Assembly (NCBI GenBank): GCA_002377855.1
Contig: DFQQ01000044.1
Span: forward strand, 152,258-216,257
Reading direction: 5' to 3'
Origin: Acidovorax delafieldii
GTDB taxonomy: Bacteria; Pseudomonadota; Gammaproteobacteria; Burkholderiales; Burkholderiaceae_C
Length of the DNA stretch: 64,000 nucleotides
How positions within the stretch are numbered: the stretch's first letter is position 1; each line of letters starts with the position of its first letter. A program made the position numbers and the translations under genes. The notes below the pieces were generated by a model. It worked only from the letters and a program-made list of their open reading frames with translations, made no database searches and was not told the origin of the DNA. Below are positions 8,231 through 20,100 of this stretch, piece after piece.

Positions 8231-8300
8231 CCGCTGGTACTGGACGCATCGCGCGCGCCGCTGCGAATTGCTTTGGTTCATGTGTTTGCTTCCCTTCACG

Positions 8301-9105
8301 TCAGACGCGGCCCATGGCGAAGCCCTTGGCGATGTAGTGCCGCACAAACCAGATCACGATGGCACCGGGCACGATGGTCAGCACACCGGCGGCAGCCAGC
8401 GTTGCCCAGTCCATGCCGCTGGCGCTCACCGTGCGTGTCATCGTGGCGACGATGGGCTTGGCGTTCACGCTGGTCAGCGTGCGGGCCAGCAGCAACTCCA
8501 CCCAGCTGAACATGAAGCAGAAGAACGCCGCCACGCCCACACCCGCCTTGATGAGCGGCAGGAAGATGGTGAGGAAGAAGCGCGGAAAGCTGTAGCCATC
8601 GATGTACGCCGTCTCGTCGATCTCGCGCGGAATACCACTCATGAAGCCTTCCAGAATCCACACCGCCAGCGGCACGCTGAACAGCAAGTGCGCCAGCGCC
8701 ACGGCGATGTGCGTGTCCATGAGGCCCACAGTGGTGTAGAGCTGAAAGAACGGCAGCAGGAACACGGCGGGCGGCGTCATGCGGTTTGTGAGCAGCCAGA
8801 AGAACACATGCTTGTCACCCAGGAAGCTGTAGCGCGAGAACGCATAGGCCGCAGGCAGGGCCACGGTGAGCGTGATCACCATGTTGATGCTCACGTAGAT
8901 CAGGCTGTTGATGTAGCCCGAGTACCAGGACGCATCAGTGAAGATGGTTTTGTAGTTGTCCCAGGTGAAGTGCTGCGGGAAGAACGTGAAGGTCGAGAGG
9001 ATCTCCTCGTTCGTCTTGAAGCTCATGTTGATCATCCAGTAGATGGGCAACACGGCAAACAGCAGGTACGCGAACAGGAACAGCGTCCGCTTCTGGAAGC
9101 GTTTT

Positions 9106-9113
<8 letters not shown>
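8301..9113 (-). CDS. glpQ: Glycerol ABC transporter, inner-membrane permease
   Basis: Binding-protein-dependent permease of the MalG type, 270 aa with six predicted membrane helices. The EAA-like loop that docks the ATPase is visible as DETAYIDGYSFPRFFLTIFL. It overlaps the upstream permease glpP by 8 bp. The name follows the Rhizobium glycerol locus and is unrelated to the E. coli phosphodiesterase GlpQ. Confidence 0.88.
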
Positions 9114-11072
<1,959 letters not shown>

Positions 11073-11075
11073 GGT

Positions 11076-12149
11076 TCAGCGTCCTCCCGCGCGCTGGGGG
11101 GCCAGCACCAGAGCCTCGTCCGCACCGAACACATAGGCCTGGGCCGGGTTCAGGTGCAGGCGAACCTGTGCGCCCAGTTCAAAGTAATGCACGCCGGTGA
11201 GCTGGGCCACCAACTCGCCCCAGGGCGTGTCCACGTGCACAAAGGTGTCGGAACCCGAAATCTCGGCCAGTTCCACCACGCCCTGCACTTCCACATCGCC
11301 CGGGCGGGCCTGCACGCGCAGCGCGCTGGCGCGCACACCCACGGTGAGCGAGGCGCTGGCCGTCGGTGGCAAAGGCAGTGGCAGCACCGTGCCGTCGCTC
11401 AGGCGCACGCCGCCATCCTGGCGGTTGGCGGTCATCAGGTTCATCGGTGGGTCGCTGAAGGCACGCGCCACGCTCAGTGAATTGGGCGCGTGGAACACCT
11501 CGGCCGTGGGGCCGTATTGCAGCAGGCGGCCTTCATCCATCACTGCGGTGTAGCCGCCCAGCAGCAGGGCCTCGCCGGGCTCGGTGGTGGCATACACCAC
11601 GGTGGATTGCCCGGCGGCAAACAGCTGGGTCAGCTCCTCGCGCAGTTCTTCGCGCAGCTTGTAGTCCAGGTTCACCAGGGGTTCGTCCAGCAGCATCAGC
11701 GGCGCGCCCTTGGCGAGCGCCCGGGCCAGCGCCACGCGCTGCTGCTGGCCGCCCGACAGCTCAGCAGGCAGGCGGTCCAGAAACATCTCGATGTGCAGGC
11801 GGCTGGCCAGTTCGCGCACGCGGGCATCAATGTTTTTCTCGCCGCGCAGCTTCAAGGGCGAGGCGATGTTGTCAAACACCTTCATCGAAGGGTAGTTGAT
11901 GAACTGCTGGTACACCATGGCCACATTGCGGTCGCGCACAGGAGTGCCCGTCACTTCTTTGCCATCCACCAGCACGCGCCCACTGGTGGGCACATCCAGG
12001 CCCGCCATGACGCGCATCAGGCTCGTCTTGCCCGCCTGGGTCGCGCCCAGCAACACCGTCACGGCATTGCTTTGCAGCGACAGGCTCATGTCATACAGCC
12101 AGGTCTGCGCCCCGACTTTCTTGCTGATGCTGTCCAACGCCAGCTGCAT
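11076..12149 (-). CDS. glpS: Glycerol ABC transporter, ATPase subunit
   Basis: Second MalK-type ATPase, 357 aa, first gene of the transporter operon. Walker A reads LGATQAGKTS, the signature is canonical (LSGGQQQRVALARAL), and Walker B is MLLDEPLVNLD. The start chosen is the ATG at 12147-12149 (MQLALDSISKK) because a GAGG site lies 8 nt upstream; a longer in-frame start would add 21 basic, unconserved residues. It is transcribed divergently from glpR. Confidence 0.88.
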   Translation of the reverse strand: MQLALDSISKKVGAQTWLYDMSLSLQSNAVTVLLGATQAGKTSLMRVMAGLDVPTSGRVLVDGKEVTGTPVRDRNVAMVYQQFINYPSMKVFDNIASPLKLRGEKNIDARVRELASRLHIEMFLDRLPAELSGGQQQRVALARALAKGAPLMLLDEPLVNLDYKLREELREELTQLFAAGQSTVVYATTEPGEALLLGGYTAVMDEGRLLQYGPTAEVFHAPNSLSVARAFSDPPMNLMTANRQDGGVRLSDGTVLPLPLPPTASASLTVGVRASALRVQARPGDVEVQGVVELAEISGSDTFVHVDTPWGELVAQLTGVHYFELGAQVRLHLNPAQAYVFGADEALVLAPQRAGGR

Positions 12150-12216
12150 GAAGCATCCTCTTCCGGCCCTGGGGCCTGTGTGAAAGGGCCGCGCGCGGAG
12201 GCAGCGGCCCACAACT

Positions 12217-12292
12217 TTCGAACTTGTTCATTTTTGTTCCTTCTTGTTCGAATCGAATCAAGGTTTACCCTTAATCAATTCGTTTTTGTTCG
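12217..12292. promoter_or_regulatory. glpS/glpR divergent regulatory region with phased TTGTTC repeats
   Basis: TTGTTC occurs at 12224, 12234 and 12244, exactly 10 bp apart, and again at 12286, four helical turns further on. The region also holds the inverted repeat TTCG-AAT-CGAA (12247-12257) and the shared motif GGTTTACCCTTAAT (12262-12275). TGTTCG resembles the half-site of E. coli GlpR operators, so this is the most likely autoregulatory GlpR region. Which repeats are bound is not known. Confidence 0.6.
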
Positions 12293-12383
12293 ATTTACAG
12301 TCTCAAACGCTCCATCGACGCGCTTAGCGGATATTTCAGATTCGTTACGATTCGGTGACAACCTTCGCGCAAAACGCTCCACC

Positions 12384-13148
12384 GTGAACACCAATCCCCG
12401 CCAACTCCAACTGCTTGAAGAAGTGCGTGCGCGCAAGTCCGCCACGGTGGAACAGCTCGCCGAAACCCTGGGGGTCACGCTGCAGACCGTGCGCCGCGAT
12501 GTGCAGCGCCTGGCGGAGTCCGGCCTGCTCACCCGCTTTCACGGCGGGGTGCGCGTGCCCAGTTCCACCGTGGAGAACCTGGCCCACACCCAGCGCGAAA
12601 CCCTGCACGCCGAAGGCAAGGCGCGCATTGCCCGCGCCGTGGCGGCCGAAGTCCCGCACAACTGCTCGCTGATCCTGAACATTGGCACCACCACCGAAGC
12701 CATTGCCAAGGCGCTGCTGCACCACCGAGGCCTGCGCGTCATCACCAACAACCTCAACGTGGCGGCCATCCTGAGCAGCAACCCCGACTGTGAAGTCATC
12801 GTCGCGGGCGGCGTGGTGCGCGGGCGCGACAGGGGGATCGTGGGCGAGGCGGCGGTGGACTTCATCCGCCAGTTCAAGGTGGACATCGCGCTCATCGGCA
12901 TCTCGGGGATCGAGCCCGATGGTTCGCTGCGCGATTTCGACTACCGCGAAGTCAAGGTGGCCCAGACCATCATCGGCCAGGCCCGCGAGGTATGGCTTGC
13001 CGCCGACCACAGCAAATTCAACCGCCCGGCCATGGTGCAATTGGCCACGCTCAACCAGATCGGGCGGCTGTTTACGGATGCGCCACCGCCTGAACCTTTT
13101 CCCGCGTTACTGCAAGATGCCGGTGTCATCTGCACCGTGGCCGCCTGA
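12384..13148 (+). CDS. glpR: Glycerol-3-phosphate regulon repressor (DeoR family)
   Basis: GlpR represses glycerol genes and is released by glycerol-3-phosphate. The product is 254 aa, matching E. coli GlpR (252 aa) in length and closely in sequence. The N-terminal helix-turn-helix is SATVEQLAETLGVTLQTVRRD, followed by the effector domain with IGTTTEAIAKALL, ITNNLNVA, AGGVVRGRD and the C-terminal DHSKFNRPAMV. The GTG at 12384 fits the family N-terminus although no clear ribosome-binding site precedes it. A much longer in-frame extension upstream is antisense to glpS and is rejected. It is followed by glpK. Confidence 0.93.
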   Translation: MNTNPRQLQLLEEVRARKSATVEQLAETLGVTLQTVRRDVQRLAESGLLTRFHGGVRVPSSTVENLAHTQRETLHAEGKARIARAVAAEVPHNCSLILNIGTTTEAIAKALLHHRGLRVITNNLNVAAILSSNPDCEVIVAGGVVRGRDRGIVGEAAVDFIRQFKVDIALIGISGIEPDGSLRDFDYREVKVAQTIIGQAREVWLAADHSKFNRPAMVQLATLNQIGRLFTDAPPPEPFPALLQDAGVICTVAA

Positions 13149-13160
13149 AAGATGGAGTGC

Positions 13161-13290
13161 ATCCCCCTGAGCCGCTTCGCGCCTTCCCCCTTCTCTCGAA
13201 TTGCGATGCAATTCGGGAAGGGGGACACCGCCAGCGCGGCGGGGCGGCCCTTGCGCGGCGGTCACTGGCATCGGCTGCGCGCTTTCAAGG
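13161..13290 (+). repeat. GC-rich hairpin repeat element between glpR and glpK
   Basis: The element opens ATCCCCCTGAGCCGC and carries a long hairpin (about 13186-13224). Its outer arms are CCCCCTTC and GAAGGGGG, and its inner arms are GAATTG and CAATTC around CGATG. A block CCAGCGCGGCGGGGCGGCCC follows. A second copy at 14845 shares this layout with compensatory stem changes. No protein is encoded. Confidence 0.8.
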
Positions 13291-13342
13291 GCCAGCTCTC
13301 CAAGTTGGGGCCGAACTACATGCCTGACAAACCTATTCTTCT

Positions 13343-14836
13343 ATGACCTACCTGCTCGCACTCGACCAAGGCACTTCCAGCTCCCGCAGCATCGTCTTTG
13401 ATGAACGCAGCCACATCGTGGCGCAGGCGCAGCTGGAACTGCCGCAGATCTACCCCCAGCCCGGTTGGGTGGAGCATGACCCGCTGGAAATCTGGCGCAC
13501 CCAGCTCGCCACTGCGCGCGACGCGCTAGCCAAGGCGGGCATTGCCGCCAATGCTGTGCGGGCGGTGGGCATCACCAACCAGCGCGAAACCACGGTGCTG
13601 TGGAACCGCAAGACCGGCCAACCCGTGCACCATGCCATCGTGTGGCAAGACCGCCGCGCCGAACCCGCCTGCGCCCGGCTGCGAAGCGAAGGCCACGCCG
13701 CCACCATCCAGGCCAAGACCGGGCTGCTGGTGGACGCGTACTTCTCGGGCACCAAGCTGCAGTGGATGCTGGACAACGTGCCCGGCGCACGCGATGCGGC
13801 CGAGCGCGGCGAGCTGGCATTTGGCACGGTGGACAGCTGGCTGATGTGGAAGCTCACCCACGGCAAAGTACACGTCACCGACGTGAGCAATGCCGCACGC
13901 ACCATGCTGTTCAATGTGCACACCAACCAGTGGGACGATGATCTGCTGGCGCTGCTGCGCATTCCGCGCGCGCTGATGCCCGAGGTGCTGCCATCTTCCG
14001 CCCACTTTGGCGACACGGCGGCCGACCTGCTGGGCCACGCCATCCGCATCGGCGGCGTGGCTGGCGACCAGCAAAGCGCGCTGTTCGGTCAGGCCTGCTT
14101 CACGGCCGGTATGGCCAAGAACACGTACGGCACGGGCTGCTTCATGCTGATGCACACGGGCGGCGCCTTCCAGACCAGCCAGAACGGGCTGCTGACCACC
14201 AGTGCAGCGCAGACCACGGCCACGCCAGAGTTCGCCATGGAAGGCAGCGTGTTTGTGGGCGGCGCGGTGGTGCAGTGGCTGCGCGATGGCCTGCGCGCCA
14301 TCTCCACCAGCAGCGAAGTCGAGTCGCTGGCGCAGAGCGTGCCCGATTCGGGCGGCGTGATGATGGTGCCCGCCTTCACCGGCCTGGGCGCTCCGTACTG
14401 GAAACCCGACTCGCGCGGCACCATCACGGGCCTCACACGCGGCACCACGCTGGGCCACATTGCCCGCGCCGCGCTGGAAAGCATTGCCTACCAAAGCGCC
14501 GCCCTGCTGTTGGCCATGAGCCGCGATGCCGTGGCCGCCGGTGGCGCCCCGGTGAGCGAGCTGCGCGTGGATGGCGGCGCGTGCATCAATGACCTGTTGA
14601 TGCAGTTCCAGGCAGACCTGCTGGGCATCCCCGTGGTGCGCCCCGCCGTCATCGAGACCACGGCGCTGGGCGCAGCCTACCTGGCAGGGTTATCGAGTGG
14701 CGTGTACCGCAGCACCGACGAGCTGTCGCAGCTGTGGCGCGCCGACCGGCGGTTTGTGCCCACGCTGAGCAGCGCCCGTGCGCAGGAGCTGATGGCGAAC
14801 TGGGAACACGCCGTGCGGCAGACCACGGCTGAATGA
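13343..14836 (+). CDS. glpK: Glycerol kinase
   Basis: GlpK phosphorylates glycerol to sn-glycerol-3-phosphate with ATP, trapping it in the cytoplasm. The product is 497 aa (E. coli 502). FGGY-family features are visible: the N-terminal LALDQGTSSSRSIVFD phosphate-binding motif, GITNQRETTVLWNR, the GTVDSWLMWKLT segment and the C-terminal LRVDGGACINDLLMQFQADLL signature. It lies downstream of glpR and is flanked on both sides by the same hairpin repeat. It provides the substrate for GlpD. Confidence 0.98.
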   Translation: MTYLLALDQGTSSSRSIVFDERSHIVAQAQLELPQIYPQPGWVEHDPLEIWRTQLATARDALAKAGIAANAVRAVGITNQRETTVLWNRKTGQPVHHAIVWQDRRAEPACARLRSEGHAATIQAKTGLLVDAYFSGTKLQWMLDNVPGARDAAERGELAFGTVDSWLMWKLTHGKVHVTDVSNAARTMLFNVHTNQWDDDLLALLRIPRALMPEVLPSSAHFGDTAADLLGHAIRIGGVAGDQQSALFGQACFTAGMAKNTYGTGCFMLMHTGGAFQTSQNGLLTTSAAQTTATPEFAMEGSVFVGGAVVQWLRDGLRAISTSSEVESLAQSVPDSGGVMMVPAFTGLGAPYWKPDSRGTITGLTRGTTLGHIARAALESIAYQSAALLLAMSRDAVAAGGAPVSELRVDGGACINDLLMQFQADLLGIPVVRPAVIETTALGAAYLAGLSSGVYRSTDELSQLWRADRRFVPTLSSARAQELMANWEHAVRQTTAE

Positions 14837-15178
14837 AGTAGGAACATCCCCCTGAGTCGCCTGCGGCGCCTTCCCCCTTCTCTCGAATGGCGGGGCCATT
14901 CGGGAAGGGGGACGCTCCCAGCGCGGCGGGGCGGCCCTTGCGCGGGAGCCTGGCGTCGACTGCGCGCATTGCACACGCCCGGCGCAGTTCCGGACAAGAA
15001 TGACTTCGAGCCGATCGGCCATTCCCCCAGGCACTGCGTGCGGCCCCCTCCACCTTCCATCAAGGCGCTGGCCACACCATGCCCGTTGCCCACGCCGGCA
15101 ATAGTGCACAGCGCAAGAGCGTCGCTGGACTGACAGGCGCTACCATCGTTGCCCCATTCACACTCGCCGCACCGCCGC
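14837..15178. other. glpK-proC intergenic region
   Basis: 342 bp. The first third is the hairpin repeat just described. The remainder (about 14971-15178) is GC-rich, and I see no convincing gene, RNA or promoter in it. The proC promoter presumably lies here. Confidence 0.5.
14845..14970 (+). repeat. GC-rich hairpin repeat element downstream of glpK
   Basis: Second full copy of the element at 13161. Outer arms CCCCCTTC/GAAGGGGG are conserved (about 14873-14911). The inner arms are GAATGGC and GCCATTC around GGG, where the other copy has GAATTG/CAATTC, so pairing is kept by compensating changes. The trailing block CCAGCGCGGCGGGGCGGCCC is identical. Confidence 0.8.
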
Positions 15179-16036
15179 ATGAACTCCCCCGCCTCCCCAG
15201 CCGCAGCCGCAGCCGCAAGCCAGCAACTTCCCACCATCGCCTTCATCGGCGGCGGCAACATGGCCAGCGCCATCATTGGCGGGCTGATCCACCAAGGCCG
15301 ACCTGCCGATCAGATTGAGGTGGTAGAGCCCTGGGCCGAAGCGCGTGAGGCGCTGAAGAAGAACTACGGGATCGATGCCCAGCCCGAAGCAGGCCCGGCC
15401 CTGCAGCGCGCTGGCATCGTGGTCTGGGCCGTCAAGCCCCAAACCTTCAAAGACGCTGCGGCCCAGGCCAAAGCGCACACGCAAGCTGCGCTGCACCTGA
15501 GCGTGGCCGCGGGCATCCGCTCAGACAGCATTGCCCAGTGGCTGGGCACCGAGCGCGTTGTGCGCACCATGCCCAACACGCCCGCCCTGGTGGGCAAGGG
15601 CATGAGCGCCCTGTATGCCCGCCCTGCTGTCACGGCAGCCGAGCACCAAAGCGTGCAAGCCATCATGGCGTCTACCGGCGAATTCCTGTGGGTGGAGAGC
15701 GAAAAGCAGCTCGACGCCGTCACGGCCCTCTCGGGCTCTGGCCCGGCGTACGTTTTCTACTTCCTCGAAGCCATGACCCGCGCGGGCGTGGGCATGGGCC
15801 TGAGCGAGCAGCAGGCGCACCAGCTGGCCGTGGGCACCTTCGTGGGCGCGTCGGAACTGGCCCGCCGCTCTGACGAGCCCCCGGCCGTGCTGCGCCAGCG
15901 TGTCACGTCCAAGGGCGGCACCACTTATGCGGCGCTGCAGTCCATGGAAGGGGATGGCGTGGCCGCCGCGTTCGAGCGCGCCATGCAGGCCGCCTGCCAG
16001 CGGGCCGACGAGCTGGGCAATGAATTTGGCGCTTGA
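15179..16036 (+). CDS. proC: Pyrroline-5-carboxylate reductase
   Basis: ProC performs the last step of proline synthesis, reducing 1-pyrroline-5-carboxylate with NAD(P)H. The product is 285 aa with an N-terminal alanine-rich stretch before the dinucleotide-binding motif FIGGGNMASAIIGGL. Family signatures RVVRTMPNTPALVGKGM, ALSGSGPAYVFYFLEAM and the C-terminal VTSKGGTTYAALQ are all present. The ATG at 15179 is preferred to a TTG 30 bp upstream. Confidence 0.96.
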   Translation: MNSPASPAAAAAASQQLPTIAFIGGGNMASAIIGGLIHQGRPADQIEVVEPWAEAREALKKNYGIDAQPEAGPALQRAGIVVWAVKPQTFKDAAAQAKAHTQAALHLSVAAGIRSDSIAQWLGTERVVRTMPNTPALVGKGMSALYARPAVTAAEHQSVQAIMASTGEFLWVESEKQLDAVTALSGSGPAYVFYFLEAMTRAGVGMGLSEQQAHQLAVGTFVGASELARRSDEPPAVLRQRVTSKGGTTYAALQSMEGDGVAAAFERAMQAACQRADELGNEFGA

Positions 16037-16045
16037 AGCGTTTTT

Positions 16046-16081
16046 GGACTCTAGCGCTTATCCAATAAGCGCCGGAAGCTA
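16046..16081 (-). repeat. 36-bp structured repeat between proC and ubiA
   Basis: Read on the minus strand: TAGCT TCCG GCGCTT ATTGGAT AAGCGCT AG AGTCC. The stem GCGCTTAT/ATAAGCGC pairs perfectly. It lies between the two convergent genes and abuts the ubiA stop codon, where it could serve as a bidirectional hairpin. Confidence 0.75.
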
Positions 16082-16969
16082 TCAATTAGTGAGCAAAAAT
16101 CGCACGAGGTAGCTGCCTGCAATGCCTGCAAACACCGTGGCGCCCAGCCAGTGGTTGATGCGGAAGGCCTTGAAGCAGCCCTCGCGGGTGCGGGTGCGAA
16201 TCAGCGTGAAATGCCACACGGCCTGGGCCAGGGCGGCGGCCATCGCTACATAAAAAATAGCACCCAGCGCATAGGGGGCGAGCGCTACCGCCCAAATACC
16301 TAAAAACAGCAGATAGAACAGCGAAATGCCCGCCACATCGAAGCGCCCCAGGGTGATGGCCGAGGTCTTGATGCCGATCTTGAGATCATCGTCGCGGTCC
16401 ACCATCGCGTATTCGGTGTCGTAGGCCAGCACCCAGAACAGGTTGCCCAGCCACATCCACCATGCCACCGAAGGCACGCTGCCCTGCACCGCGGCAAAAG
16501 CAATCACGATGCCGAAGTTGAACGCAATGCCCAGCACCGCCTGCGGCATGGCGATGATGCGCTTGGTGAACGGGTAGGCAATGGCCACCAGCACGGCAGG
16601 CACGGACCACAGGACAGCGGCCGTGTTGGTGGTGAGCACCAGCCCAAACGACACGAGGGCCAGCACCGCGCCCAGGCCCAGCGCTTCCTTGACGGACACC
16701 TGCCCCGTGGTCACCGGCCGCTGCGCGGTGCGTTTGACGTGCTTGTCAAAGTCGCGGTCCGCCACATCGTTCACACAGCAGCCCGCGCTGCGCATGAGGA
16801 TGGTGCCCAGCACAAAGACGACGAGCAGATGCCAGCCCGGAAAACCGTCAGCGGCGATCCACAGCGCGCTGAGCGTGGGCCACAGGCACACCAGCCAGCC
16901 GGCGGGCCGGTCCCAGCGGATGAGGTCGAGATACAGAGCGAAGCGGCTGCGCGGTGTGGCGTGAGGCAT
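16082..16969 (-). CDS. ubiA: 4-hydroxybenzoate polyprenyltransferase
   Basis: UbiA prenylates 4-hydroxybenzoate in ubiquinone synthesis, in the inner membrane. The product is 295 aa with eight or nine hydrophobic segments. Both Asp-rich catalytic motifs are visible: NDVADRDFDKHVKRTAQRP and YDTEYAMVDRDDDLKIGIKT. The ATG at 16967-16969 is preferred to a TTG three codons earlier; neither has a strong ribosome-binding site. A stretch near the C-terminal third (16258-16293) matches the geometry of the 36-bp repeat without breaking the frame. Confidence 0.95.
   Translation of the reverse strand: MPHATPRSRFALYLDLIRWDRPAGWLVCLWPTLSALWIAADGFPGWHLLVVFVLGTILMRSAGCCVNDVADRDFDKHVKRTAQRPVTTGQVSVKEALGLGAVLALVSFGLVLTTNTAAVLWSVPAVLVAIAYPFTKRIIAMPQAVLGIAFNFGIVIAFAAVQGSVPSVAWWMWLGNLFWVLAYDTEYAMVDRDDDLKIGIKTSAITLGRFDVAGISLFYLLFLGIWAVALAPYALGAIFYVAMAAALAQAVWHFTLIRTRTREGCFKAFRINHWLGATVFAGIAGSYLVRFLLTN
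16258..16293 (+). repeat. Possible degenerate 36-bp repeat inside ubiA
   Basis: Antisense to ubiA the sequence reads TAGCA CCCA GCGCAT (7 nt) GAGCGCT AC CGCCC. It keeps all the spacings of the repeat family but has several base changes, and the flanking A-rich run is also typical of the family. It encodes part of a membrane segment of UbiA. Chance resemblance cannot be excluded. Confidence 0.4.
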
Positions 16970-17116
16970 GCGGTGCAAAGGTAAAACGAGGAATCAGCCC
17001 GGTGGGCCCGGGCGCGCACCGAATGTAGCAGCCGCCCTGACAATGCCGGGCTTGCACAGCCAAAGCCGGTCAAACCCGGTACAGTGCTCCGCTTGCCTAC
17101 CCTACGGACCGCCCGC

Positions 17117-20100
17117 ATGCCCCATTCTTCGAGCCGTCAGGCCGCTGCCGCCCGCTTTCCCATCCCCCGCTCCTTGCTCGCGGGTTTCATTGTCGCGGCG
17201 CTGGCCACGCTGGTGATTGCCATCGTCAATTTTCGCTCCGCCGAGACGCGCGCCGACGCCGTGCGCGCGATGGACCGCTCCGCGCTGGCCATGCGCCACC
17301 TCAACCGGTTCAATGCCGCTATTCAGGACGCCGAGACCGGGCAGCGCGGTTACCTGTTGACGGGGGAGACAGCCTATCTGCAGCCATATGAACGGGCCGT
17401 GAACTCGCTGCAAAAGCACTTGGGTGACCTGAAGGCAACTGCGGCTGACTATCCCGCTCAGAGGCAACTGGCCGCAGAGCTGGACGAGCTGACCCATCAG
17501 AAGCTGCGCGAACTCAACGAAACCATTGCGCTGCGCAAAAGCGGCGACACCGCGGGTTCGATGGCCATGGTGTACAGCGGCGTGGGCAAAGACCTGATGG
17601 AGCGCATGCGCAAACTGATCGAAGACCTGCGCACGCAACAGAACCAGCAACTGGATGTTCGGCGCGAACAGTGGGTGGCCGCCGCCTCCAACTCCAATCT
17701 GTATTCGGGTGGCGGCTCGCTGGTGCTGCTAGTGCTCATCTGTATCTCGGCGGCCATCACGGCGCGCGACTACCGGGCCAAGGCGGTACAGGCATGGGTG
17801 GCCGCGGGCCTGTCGGGTTTGGGCCAGCGCATCCAGGGCGACCACCGGCTGGAAGATATTGGCCAAAGGGCGCTGGAATACCTAGCCACCTACCTCGGGG
17901 CCCCTGTCGGAGCCGGCTACGTGCGCGAAAGCCAGGATCTTTTTACGCTGTTTGGCGGCTACGCACTGCCACGCGAGCGGCTGGCGCAGACCACGCAGAG
18001 CGCCGAGGGCCTGCTTGGGCAGGCTGCGCGGTCACGCCAGCTGCTGCACGTGCGCGATGTGCCCCAGGGCTACCTGCCCGTCTCGTCGAGCACCGGGCAG
18101 GCCAGTCCCACAGAATTGCTGATAGCGCCCGCGGTGGAGCGTGGCCAGGTGTACGCGGTCATTGAACTGGGCTTTTGCCGGCCGGTGAACGAGGCCGAAC
18201 GCCACCTGATGGAGCGCGCTTCTGAAATGCTGGCGGTGGCCATTCGCACTGGCATCGACCGCAATCGCATGCAGGATCTGCTGGAGGAGACCCAGCGCCA
18301 GTCTGAGGAACTGCAAACGCAGCAGGAAGAGCTGCGGGTGAACAACGAGGAGCTGGAGCAGCAAAGCCGCATTCTGCAGGAGTCGCAAGCCCAGATGGAG
18401 GTACAGCAAACCGAGCTGGAGCAGACCAACGCGCATCTGGAGGCGCAGACCCAGCAACTCGAATACCAGCGTGAACAGCTGCTGCGCGCGCAAAGCGCCA
18501 TGACGGACAAGGCACGCGAGCTGGAACTGGCAAGCCAGTACAAGAGCGAGTTCCTGGCGAACATGAGCCACGAGTTGCGCACGCCGCTCAACTCCACGCT
18601 GATCCTGGCCAAGCTGCTGGCCGACAACCGGGCCGGCAACCTGAGCGCCGAGCAGGTGAAGTACGCACAAACCATTTATGCGGCAGGCAACGATCTGCTG
18701 GCGCTGATCAACGACATTCTGGACCTGTCCAAGATCGAGGCAGGACAAGCCAGCGTGTCGATAGAACCTGTTTCACTGGCCAGCGCCTTGCAAGGCCTGG
18801 TGGACCCTCTGCGCCCCTTGGCGCAGGAAAAGGGACTGACACTGGCCGCCACCACCGCCCCGGACGCGCCCGCCACGATCGAGACCGACCCGCAACGCCT
18901 GGGGCAGGTGCTCAAGAACCTGCTGTCCAATGCGCTCAAGTTCACCGAAAAGGGCTCGGTGGAACTGCATGTGTCGCGCAATCCCGACGACACGGTGTCG
19001 TTTGCCGTTAAGGACACTGGCATCGGTATCCCGGCAAATCAGCAGGATCTGATCTTTGATGCGTTCCGCCAAGCCGATGGCAGCACGCACCGTAAATACG
19101 GCGGCACCGGCCTGGGCCTGTCCATCTCGCGCGATCTGGCACACCTGTTGGGCGGCTCCATCCATGTGCACAGTGCGCCTGGGGAGGGCAGTGTGTTCAC
19201 CCTGGTGCTGCCGCAGACGTTCCAGCCTGCCGAGCCGCACCCGTCCGCAAGCGCTGATGCAGCTGCTGCGCATCGCCCGCAGCCCGTCGCAGCGCCAGCG
19301 GTAGCCATCCAGGCCCCTGTTGCGACGCAGCCCACAGTCCCTGGGTCATCGGCCCCGGCAGAGCCAGCAGGCGGGGCGCAGGCCAGCCGCGCGGGTCCGC
19401 GCAGCATCCTGGTGATCGAGGACGACGCGCGTTTTGCGCAGATCTTGAGCGACCTGGCCCGTGAGATGGACTTTGAGTGCCACCTGGCCTACAACGCAGC
19501 CGATGGCTTGGCATTTGCAGCCAACAGCCAACCCAGCGCCATCGTGCTGGATGTGAACCTGCCCGACTTTTCTGGCCTGGGCGTGCTCGACCAACTCAAG
19601 CGCAATCCAGTCACCCGCCATATCCCTGTGCATGTCGTGTCGGTGGCCGACTATTCGCAAGAGGCCATGGGCCGAGGCGCTGTCGGCTACGCGCTCAAGC
19701 CCGTCAAGCGGGACGAACTGGTAGAGGCCCTGCACCGGCTGGAGGCCAAATTCACGCAAAACCTGCGGCGCGTGCTGGTGGTAGAGGATGACGAGCGCCA
19801 GCGCGAGAGTGTGCGCCACCTGCTCGGCAGCAGCGCAGTGGAAATCGTGGGCGCCGGCACCGCAGCCGAAGCGCTGGCGCATTTGCGCGCGTCCACCTTC
19901 GACTGCATGGTGATGGATCTCAACCTGCCAGACCTCAACGGCTACGATTTGCTGCAGCAAATGACAGAGCAGGACGGGGTTTCGTTCCCACCGGTGATTG
20001 TGTACACCGGGCGCGCATTGTCGCGTGACGAAGAGCAGCGGCTGCGGCGCTTTTCCAAGTCCATCATCGTCAAGGACGCCCGCTCGCCCGAGCGCCTGCT

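Noticed and set aside
11490..12383. Long N-terminal extension in frame with glpR
   Set aside because: Most of it is antisense to glpS and the rest crosses the divergent promoter region; GlpR family length fits the GTG at 12384.
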